64,000 bases of DNA from Cryptomeria japonica (Eukaryota; Streptophyta; Pinopsida; Cupressales; Cupressaceae), in the NCBI RefSeq assembly GCF_030272615.1, contig NC_081411.1, forward strand, positions 183,604,977 to 183,668,976, given 5' to 3'. Position numbers and translations under genes: made by a program. Of this stretch, positions 56,502 to 64,000 are shown piece after piece; position 1 is the first letter of the stretch, and each line of letters begins with the position of its first letter. The notes below the pieces were generated by a model, which searched no databases, was not told where the DNA came from, and saw only the letters and a list, made by a program, of their open reading frames with translations.

Positions 56502-57737
56502 CTACTTATTCAGGCTGATGATGAGAGCACCCATCTTCACGATATGCTCCTTGCTGAATAGGTTATACCATATGCTGGCAGTTAGGAAATTGGCAAACTT
56601 CTCCCGGCTGACTTTAAGTGCTTCACACTCCAAGATAAAATGTTTTTCAGTTTCCACACTCCCGCTAAAGCAAAACGGGCAAACTTTTTCTTCCCAAATC
56701 TCTTTTGGCCTTTTCCACCGCCCGGTCTCACACCGAAGTTGGTGAGAGTTGGTTCTAAGTTGTGCGATTAGAATTTTAGCCTTCCATGATATATTAGCCC
56801 CTATATAGACCTTTTGAAGATGATCATAATTGGGGTTGAACTCATTAATATAGTATTGTTTCTTCCTTCCTAACCCAATACTCCAATTTTTCTTGTAAAA
56901 CTTTTCCATAACGAAGACCTTTATCTCCTTGTTGTTTGTGGGGCATGAGTTCAAATAAATATCCCATTTTTTCAACCATTTGATGTTTTGTTTCATCCAC
57001 GTCTTCTTCCTTTTGCACAAAGTGTCATTGACAACAACCTTAGGCCATCTATCTTCTCCCATTTGCTCAGTTCTTTTTAAATAGCTAATGAGACGCACCA
57101 TAGTAGCTGCCTCAATAGGGGCAGCACTCGTTTCACTTAACATGATATCATATGGGACCGTGCTTTTAATTTTGAACTTGCTTGTGATCAAACGTTTTTT
57201 AATTCTCTCAATTTGCTTCCATTGAGAATCTAAGGTACTGCTGGCCCAAACTTCACAACCATGTAGAATAACCGGCAACACCAAAATCCTAAAAAGTGTT
57301 TGGATGGTTTTCCAATCCCAAAGCTCAGCCTCTCTGCATCTATTTTGAAGTGCATAGAGTGCCTTCCAGCCGCCTAGAGTTCTCTTCTTCCTGCAACCTT
57401 CCCAACTAAGACTCTTATTGAAATCAATTCCAAGGAATTTGTAATCTGCAACTTCTTCAAGAATGCTACCTTCAAAGTAAAACTTATGTTGCTCTTGTTT
57501 CCTTCTACTTGAGAAAACCATGATTTTCATCTTGCTGATATTAACTTGCATTCCCACAATATTGCAAAAGCGCTCAAGGGCAAATAAGTGCTCTTGCAAA
57601 CCAAGGGCGGAATTAGCAAGCAAAATGAGGTCATCAGCATAAAGGAGCAGCCTTATCACAAATTCACCCAATTGAATACCATCACCATTTTGCATGTTTA
57701 ACCATTCTTCAAGTTTGTCAATGTATAAGCCAAACAA
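56502..57737 (-). pseudogene. LINE-B RT palm, thumb and C-terminal zinc region
   Basis: This 411-codon frame starts in the RT after the 8-bp shift with FGLYIDKLEEWL. It has RLLLYADDLILLAN (motif C, intact catalytic DD), MQVNISKMKIMVFSS, YKFLGIDFN (thumb entry) and LPVILHGCEVWASS. It ends with CPFCFSGSVETEKHFILEC, a CCHC-type zinc pattern common at the end of LINE ORF2 proteins. It runs uninterrupted to its stop at 56502. With the upstream segments it would make a target-primed reverse transcriptase. Confidence 0.88.
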
Positions 57738-58363
57738 GGTAGGTGAAAGAGGACACCCTTGTTTGACACCAATATCACTCCTAAAACTAGTTGAAATGCC
57801 ATCATGCCATCAGGAGTTCTGATTTTCACTTTAACCTCCTCATAAAGCCTATGAACAGCAGCCCTAAGATGAGCCGGGATACCAAGCTCTTCCATTTTGT
57901 GCCACAATTTGTCACGTGGGACTATGTCAAAAGCTTTTTTGAAATCAACAAAGCAACAGAAGACATCTTCCTTTTTCTCCCAAGTTTTTTCGATGATGTG
58001 TCTCAAAGTAATACCATGATCAACTGTGGAATGTTTAGGTCTGAAACCAGCTTGGCCTTTTGCACATTTATGATTTTCTTCTGCCCACTTCCTGATTCTA
58101 TTTTCTATCATGCTGCCAAATAACTTAGCAAACAAAGGATTGATCATTATAGTCCTATCGTTGGAGGGGTTATTAACATCTCCACTTTTGAAAAGAGGTA
58201 TAGCAAGACTTGTAGTCCAATCTTTAGGAAACCCATGAGGAATGATGTTATTGAATATTTTTGCAATATGAGGGGCAAGGACTTTCATGCCCCACTTGAG
58301 AAACTCTGCTTGAAGTTCACCTAAGTCTTTAGCTTTACCAACACCCAATTTCTTAATACCCAA
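57738..58363 (-). pseudogene. LINE-B RT fingers and palm start
   Basis: The minus-strand frame carries AEFLKWGMKVLAPHIAKIFN, WTTSLAIPLFKSGDVNNPSN, AGFRPKHSTVDH and CCFVDFKKAFDIVPRDKLWH (motif A with its aspartate). It ends shortly after KIRTPDG, where an 8-bp direct duplication (ATGCCATC twice on the plus strand, 57796-57811) throws the frame. The other frame resumes with SDIGVKQGCPLSPTLFGLYI across that point. The style (VDFKKAFD, GVKQGCPLSP) is unlike the L1 RT of LINE-A (KIDFAKAYD). Confidence 0.87.
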
Positions 58364-58759
58364 TTCAATTTCTTACAAGGTCAAAAGATTAGTAGAAATG
58401 TTGACCAAGGGTGGGGGAGCCACCTCCAAATCATGTTCATAAAGTTGCCTAGCATAATCAAACCATTGAGTGGCTGTGATACTATTGTCAATCTGTTTCT
58501 TTTTTTATTGCAACTCTTTCCAAAAAATTTTGGGATTATATTTGCTAAGAAAAATTAACTCTTCCCTCCTAATACACATAAAATCAGCTTTTTTATTCTT
58601 TAAAATCTGTTTGTAAGCTTTGATGTGAGTCTCTTTATTATTTGACTTTCTTAAACCTCTTCTAGCCATTTTGCATTCCTCATCAAACCAAGCATTCACC
58701 GGGAAACAATTTGTCTTAGATTTTTTGTTTTTTGTTCTTTTGCATTTTGAGAGGGCCAC
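58364..58759 (-). pseudogene. LINE-B endonuclease-RT linker
   Basis: The frame continues from the endonuclease through KNKKSKTNCFPVNAWFDEEC and FMCRIRREE-like sequence to NPKIFWKELQ. It holds TAA stops at 58505-58507 and 58373-58375; both look like single C-to-T changes from CAA. Confidence 0.75.
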
Positions 58760-59760
58760 CTAGATCAGATTTGTTAACTTATGACTGTTGAGATCATGAA
58801 ATGTCTTTTTCTCCCATTTAAGAAGTCTCTCCAAAGCAGCCTGGAAGATACAAGCATTTTCTTGCGTCAAAAGAATTTTGCCCTTTGAATGTTGTTGTAG
58901 GGAAGATTGATTTTTTTCCACATAATACCTCTTTTCTGCCCAAACAATACTTAAATAGATCGGTTTGTGATCTGATTTGAGGTCCCATAAATGTTCACCA
59001 ATAACCATATCTTTGATTTTTTCACATAAGCTATGTGAACAAACAACGTAGTCAACCACACTCGCCTCATTGTAAGTGTTGCAAGTGAAATTGTTGGAAT
59101 TTGTCCATCTAATTAAACCATTACAAATAATTAAGTCAAACATGCCACAGAGAGTAAGAAACTCTTCCCCAAATTGGTTGCAATCTTTGGTGTCTTCTGA
59201 CACTCTCTCCCATTGATGATTTTCTTCTTCTAGGAACCAAATAGGATTACAATCATCTTTACAGCTAAAGATGCAAGCCTGTTCACTTGTAGTTCTAGCA
59301 TTGAAATCCCCCATAAGGAGGACCTCGCCAAGCTGAGAGAACACATCAATATCATTTTTTAGGGCAGCAAAGGGGTCTTTGCTGTCAAGACCACATTTCT
59401 TGTAAGTTTTGGAGACCTGCGGAGCAAAATAACATGCTGCAATCCTAATAAAATTGTAATTTTCTGAGATCTTAAACCATAAAAACTGTTTATTAGAGTC
59501 CTCTTTTTCAAGCTGAATGAGACGCCCTTCTTTTTCTTTCACTAACACCAAGATCCCACCATAACCCTTGCCATTGCTAGCTGCTTTGTTCTACACTGTC
59601 ATTTTTGAATAACCTTCAAACGTGGGAGTTTTACAACCTTCGTGTTCATGAGTCTCAACAAGACAAATAACATCTCTACCTTCCACAATAGGCCCTAACC
59701 CAGGCCCACGTCTCCAAGGGTAGCCTCTACAATTCAAACAAACTAGACTCAAAGAGGCCT
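58760..59760 (-). pseudogene. LINE-B APE-type endonuclease
   Basis: Minus-strand pieces in order are LVCLNCRGYPWRRGPGLGPI, DVICLVETHEHEG (catalytic glutamate), YGGILVLVKEKEGR, EVLLMGDFNARTTSEQ (catalytic GDFNAR), NFTCNTYNEASVVDYVVCS and LKSDHKPIYLS (catalytic SDH). All catalytic motifs are present. An in-frame TAG at 59591-59593 and another at 58760-58762 break the frame. The enzyme would nick target DNA for RT priming. Confidence 0.85.
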
Positions 59761-59776
59761 GGGTAGATCTTGATTG

Positions 59777-60376
59777 CTATTTGCCTTGGGATGCAAGACT
59801 CGGTGCTAAGTCTTCATCTTTATGTGGCTGAAAGGTTTTTGTTGCAAGGTACCCAGCTCCATTTGTTGTTGTTGTTTTGCTACTCTCTTGTTGCTCTGTC
59901 CTATTTTGGGGACCAAAATATGCAATTACTACTTTGCCATTGAACAACCATGCTCTTTTTCCTTCGTCTCTAGCTGCCCTAATCTTTGCCATTTCAGCCC
60001 TTCTTTCTTCTAGTTGTCTCATAGTTAGATCTTCATCCAAGAAAAAATGAGTACCCTTTAGAGGTTGCTTCTTACTTAACAAATTTTGCTTGTCGCGAAC
60101 ACTTGGTAAGATAACCTTTATAGGCCTATTTTTCTCATCACATAATTTGCCAACTCTCCAAGATTTAGTGATTTGCCCTTGCCAAAGTAGCATATCTCTT
60201 AAGAAGTCTCTTGCAAGGTCAAGAGTGTGTTCATTTTTCCCATAGTCCCTCACTCCCTTGATGATTACATTTGTTGCTCTTCTTTGCCTTTCTTTGAGCT
60301 CTTTATCTTGTGTTTTGTCTACCCGAAATTTTTTTTCCTTACCCATGTTTGTAGTCTCTTTGCTGATGTTGCCCAA
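59777..60376 (-). CDS. LINE-B ORF1, RNA-binding C-terminal part
   Basis: This 199-codon frame begins MGNISKETTNMGKEKKFR, with ATTNVIIKGV-like RRM entry (ATNVIIKGVRDYGKNEHTLD) and LRDMLLWQGQITKSWRVGKL. It continues with RPIKVILPSVRDKQNLLSKK, then HFFLDEDLTMRQLEERRAEM and AWLFNGKVVIAYFG. The RRM plus C-terminal-domain layout resembles mammalian L1 ORF1p (Transposase_22). Most plant L1 ORF1s instead have a CCHC knuckle, as in the inverted ORF1 at 26490-27880. It would coat the LINE RNA. Confidence 0.7.
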   Translation of the reverse strand: MGNISKETTNMGKEKKFRVDKTQDKELKERQRRATNVIIKGVRDYGKNEHTLDLARDFLRDMLLWQGQITKSWRVGKLCDEKNRPIKVILPSVRDKQNLLSKKQPLKGTHFFLDEDLTMRQLEERRAEMAKIRAARDEGKRAWLFNGKVVIAYFGPQNRTEQQESSKTTTTNGAGYLATKTFQPHKDEDLAPSLASQGK

Positions 60377-60963
60377 GTTTTGGTAACTTTTGAGAAACTG
60401 CTTTTACCTTCTATGCTTTCTGCCTTCTTATTTAGGTGCGTTTGATCCAAAGATTCCTCCATCCCACCATGGAATGCCTTGGCATTAAGCCCCTCACTAT
60501 GTGCTACTACTGAAACCTTTAAAATTCGCCATTCATCTTTCACATTTTGCCATCCATCCTTCATGTTTTGCCACTCAGATTTCCCAACAGCAAATGCATC
60601 CTACAGAAATGAAATTTGTTCTTTTAATGCTTTATTGTTGTCTGCTAGGGACTTATAAGCTGCTGTCAACACCTGTATTTTAATCTCTTTTTGTTGTTCT
60701 TTAGCCTCCAAAGCCTCCAACCTCCTTTTGGCATTTAATAGTTCTTGCACATATAATTCAGATGACCAAGTTAGAGGAGTGGAAATAGGGCTATAAACGT
60801 CAGAGTCGCCAGGGTCACTGCTACCAAAGGGCATGTAATTCCCTCTACCTAACCAAGGGGATTTCTTGGTGTGTCCTTTGCAACTAAGACTCTGATTACT
60901 GTTCTTATGATATTGTTTTTTTCTCTCATGTGCATATCTTAACCGAGCACGTCTACGTTTCAA
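60319..60963 (-). pseudogene. LINE-B ORF1, N-terminal and coiled-coil part
   Basis: The minus strand starts with an Arg/Lys-rich stretch (RRRARLRYAHERKKQYHK). A Ser/Pro-rich linker follows, then a heptad helix (LLNAKRRLEALEAKEQQKEI) and KSLADNNKALKEQISFL. A TAG at 60601-60603 and a frame change near the A run at 60330-60340 separate it from the RNA-binding part. The coiled coil would trimerise the protein. The frame opens without an ATG at 60961-60963 (TTG). Confidence 0.65.
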
Positions 60964-60965
60964 GA

Positions 60966-62332
60966 TACCCCTAAATAATATGTAATCATATTATGAAATT
61001 TTCATTAAAATTTGTAATGTTTGTAATGATAATTATATAAAATAGAATTCACAATAGTCTAGTACTATTTAAACAAATCATAAAATGTATTAAATTGATA
61101 AATATTTTTTCTGACATTAATTATTTTTCAAGGTTTTCAACTTGTCTTCTTCTTTTCTTCTTTTTGCTTACAACATGTTTTCCCTTTTTCATTTTTTATA
61201 TCTATCATATGTGAATGGTGACATAATTCATAGTCCTTGTAGACACTTCACACGAGAGGTTGCTACAAATGTAAGTAGTGTTCTTTCTATTGGTCCTATA
61301 TCAACATTGACATTGTCAAGTGTTAAACCCTTGAGATTTGTGTATTGTTAGTGCCCAAGCCAAACACAAATTGATGGTGACGATCGAATGGTATTCATGA
61401 GTAGTTGCCAAATTGTACCAATAAATACATTGGTGGTTGTGGTGGTGCACTTCCAGGTGTATATATATATTTTTTGTATATATTGAAATGTTGTAATTGG
61501 AACTACAAATGGATGGTGAAGATCAAATGGTATTCATGAGTAGTTGCCAAATTGTATGAATACATTCGTTGATGGTTGTGGTGGTGCACTTCCAAGTGTA
61601 TATATATTTTTTTGAATATTTCTTGAAGCTCCATTTACAAGTCATACTTCTATCCATAGGTTACATGCTAACATAACCCTAACATTGTTACATAATAATA
61701 ATTCTTTATCGAATCATCATTTGTTCCTCCTTAAATGGCATTGACAGCTCCAAATCTTGATGCAATGGTGCATGCTACTGGATTTTGCAATGTGTGTAAA
61801 TTTTTGTTATGGTAGTGAACATTATCATATGTTGAAAATAAATGAACACCATTATCAAATTACTGGTCGCCTAGTGTATCTATCACTGTATCAGATCGTG
61901 TCATTAGCAACATCCAATCATCTAATGCAGGTTTTGCATCTCTTATGTTTGTTAAAAGTTGACAAAAATATTGTTGGTCACTATTTTCTCCATCTTGCCC
62001 AAAATATGATCTAAAGTAACAACAATTTTGAATTCTTCCCATCATAGATTAGCTCTTCATTTGCTTTCATATGGTGGTCTATAATTGACTATTGGTAATT
62101 GTCTAAGATTTTCAACCAAAAGGATAGATATTCTTGAAAATAGATTTTAATGGTTAAGTATGTAAAGTTGTGTATATCATAACTTTGACATTGAGTTATG
62201 TATGAAAAATAATTAGGAACTTAAACAAAATTTAAGATTAATATTTTGATTGGAAAACATACTTGTAAACGTTCGACTTGCAATTTTATGAAAAGTTTGG
62301 CGCAGTCAAGAATCTATGTTCTCATTTAGCCT
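60966..62332. other. AT-rich spacer with a direct repeat
   Basis: No gene was recognised. A short plus-strand frame near 61172-61351 (VNGDIIHSPCRHFTREVATN) is not conserved to my knowledge. A 139-bp-period direct repeat lies at 61372-61615. Confidence 0.4.
61372..61615. repeat. Tandem direct repeat, period 139 bp
   Basis: Two copies share ATGGTATTCATGAGTAGTTG (starting at 61388 and 61527), GGTTGTGGTGGTGCACTTCC and a GTGTATATATAT tail. Confidence 0.85.
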
Positions 62333-63227
62333 TGTTAGACATTTGGTTAACCCCAAAGACACTGAGAGGGGGGGGGGGGGGGGTGTGAATCAGTGTCTGA
62401 CCTATAGATGAAAGATTTAAACTTATTTGCAACTTTATAACTGAAATTAATATAAAAGGTAAGCAAATAATAATGTAGTAAAGAGAAACAAAAGAATCAG
62501 CATCAATGCACACCATAACACAGATATTTTAGCGAGGAAACCTGGTAAGGGAAAAACCTCGGTGGGATTTGTGACCCACAATATTTACTCACTAGTCAAT
62601 ATGAATAAATATTACCTAGTACAATAGGGGCCTGCACATACAGGAAGGCCAACTGCCTAGAGCTCACTGCTCAACACAAAATGGAGTCTCACTGAGTACA
62701 CAATTGGATAGTTACATCCAATAACAATGTATTGCTTCAAAATAGAATATGCAATGCTGGATTTAGTATCGGTTTAAGCTCTGTTGCCAAAACCTTGTCA
62801 GTAAATAGTCTTTGCTCTGCTCTGCTTCTTATTCGCTCTTAAAATAAATACATCAAAGTGCATATACAATTATCTGGTATCATACATACATTTCATTACC
62901 TACTTCACATACAACTACTCACAAAATGACCTACAAGATCTCATACATATACGAGTCTTTACAATACATCATGTCAGTTATACAATTACAATTTACATTA
63001 TATAAACAATATTGTTGCCAAGTCGTCTTTGGATGCTGGTATGATCTGTTACTGATGTAAACTGGATGTCGGTGTGAATAAAACTTGTTGTATATGTCGG
63101 TACCGATATGTGAAGTCTTTTGCCGGTATAACCTGTGAACCATGTTGAACTTAGTTGCCACTTAGTTGAACCTAGTTGCCATCAATGACAACATCTACCA
63201 TTCTCATCTGAGTATATAATGCCAACA
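62333..63227 (-). repeat. LTR of a copia-type element (3' LTR)
   Basis: Begins TGTTAGACATTT and ends ATGCCAACA (895 bp). On the right it is followed by ATCTCCCCCTTTGGCATTG, the inverted polypurine tract, so the element runs on the minus strand and continues past the window. The 16-G run near 62368 and the GGGCCTGCAC core (62629-62690) are shared in kind with the solo LTR at 4292. Only one end of the element is present. Confidence 0.7.
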
Positions 63228-64000
63228 ATCTCCCCCTTTGGCATTGATGGAAACACTCATGAGAAAAATCAAAACTGTGAAATCCAAAACTGAAAGTGCT
63301 CCCCTTGAGCAAATGATATCCTTTTGTTCACTTGTCACCATGCCTTACTTTGTACATTTTTCTCATTATACCACTCCCCCTTTGACATCAATGAAAAAGG
63401 ATGTCAAAAGTATCAAAAATTCAAAAATTACTTAGATACTTGTAGCCGATTATGTACAATCTGAAAAATATCCGCCAAAACCAAGTTAAGACTCTGCAAA
63501 AACTTTGTACTATCAAAAATTATTGTCTTTGTCTGCTTGATCATCCCGGTGAGATAATGCATCTGTCACAACCCTCCTTTATCACTTTTGGTTTGATACA
63601 ATTTCTATTATATCTTTTTGGTTGAGCTATTGAATATGGTTGAATAAATATTATAAAAGGATAGATAATGGACCCACATACACACTTGGAGAATATAATG
63701 TAAAAGGTATTATTTAATTCTATTTTATTTTTTTCCCATTATGGCACTTGTTGTTGGAGAAATTAGAAGCTTCTAGAGGAATCTTCATTCTTTAATCCCC
63801 TTGCATGTAAACACCTCCCCCCTCCACCCCCCTTCAACTAGGATAGTAATCAATTTTGCATGGATCCAATATTGGAAAAAGAATTTCATTTTCAATTAAT
63901 TCATCTAGATAGTGCAGTTAAGGGTTTTTTTCTATATATTATATACAAGTTTTCAAAAGAGGGGGTTGGTTATTCTTTGAAGAAAGTTTTCTCAAATAGT
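63228..64000 (-). mobile_element. 3' internal end of a copia-type element, continuing off the window
   Basis: The first 340 bp after the LTR look like copia 3' noncoding sequence. From about 63567 the character changes and no element coding sequence appears, so the copy may be cut short or interrupted here. Confidence 0.4.

Larger units (their letters stand above)
56479..60965 (-). mobile_element. LINE with L1-ORF1p-like first ORF (near full length)
   Basis: The minus-strand order is ORF1 (60963-59777), endonuclease (about 59750-58760), linker, RT (58363-57000), C-terminal zinc region, and a poly(A) seen as 11 T's at 56479-56489. The RT keeps its catalytic YADD. Damage is light: four in-frame stops in ORF2 (near 59591, 58760, 58505, 58373), one 8-bp duplication at 57796-57811, one stop in ORF1 at 60601 and a frame change near 60340. 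The 5' end is not sharp; no ATG opens ORF1, so it is probably 5'-truncated. No target duplication was found. Confidence 0.85.

Noticed and set aside
61142-61351. Plus-strand frame with VNGDIIHSPCRHFTREV as a possible transposase piece
   Set aside because: Too short, and no catalytic motif or family landmark was recognised.
62366-62384. Long G homopolymer
   Set aside because: It may be partly a sequencing or assembly artefact, and it sits in an LTR with no evident role.

Overview
This window is plant nuclear DNA, most likely from a conifer or another large-genome gymnosperm. The reasons are the dense, nested copia and gypsy LTR elements, the long AT-rich spacers, the LINEs and the single compact multi-exon gene. 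The taxon is an inference. No bacterial features, tRNAs, rRNAs or CRISPR arrays were seen.

One host gene can be supported. On the minus strand, four coding exons at 34002-33739, 33456-33334, 33092-32802 and 32587-32378 are joined by GT-AG introns, all in phase 0. They encode an intact 295-residue seven-helix membrane protein of the DUF300 / TMEM184 / LAZ1-like family. A good acceptor site in its leader suggests an upstream untranslated exon. 228 bp further upstream begins a 19 kb stack of transposons.

Layout: (1) About 183-10119 is a minus-strand Ty1/copia element carrying a solo LTR (4292-5523) inside its integrase region. It sits within the reverse transcriptase of a minus-strand Tat-like Ty3/gypsy element (10120 to about 17.2 kb), whose leader holds a 21-bp tandem array. 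(2) 17419-18845 is an LTR-like unit. (3) 20.57-27.9 kb is a degenerate L1-type LINE whose ORF1 segment is inverted relative to the rest. (4) 28-31.6 kb is AT-rich spacer. (5) 32.4-34.0 kb is the host gene. (6) 34261-53517 is an old gypsy element with 1.76-kb LTRs. Its 3' LTR was split by a gag-only copia-type element (35504-38358, 5-bp TSD). Its interior was split by a GC-rich hAT-like MITE (40590-50971, near-perfect 8-bp TSD), which was itself split by a 9.6-kb gypsy element (41328-50924, 5-bp TSD). (7) 53.5-56.5 kb is spacer with CA-rich sequence. (8) 56.48-61 kb is a second LINE with an L1-ORF1p-like first ORF, a design unlike the CCHC type of the first LINE. (9) 62333 to the window end is the start of another copia-type element.

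The nesting and the LTR divergences give one consistent relative chronology. The outer elements have LTRs that differ by roughly a tenth and the inner ones by about 3 percent. Nothing here looks like a new enzymatic system. The most useful leads are the LTR facing into the host gene, the inverted LINE, the second LINE type and the extra sense ORF region in the young gypsy element.
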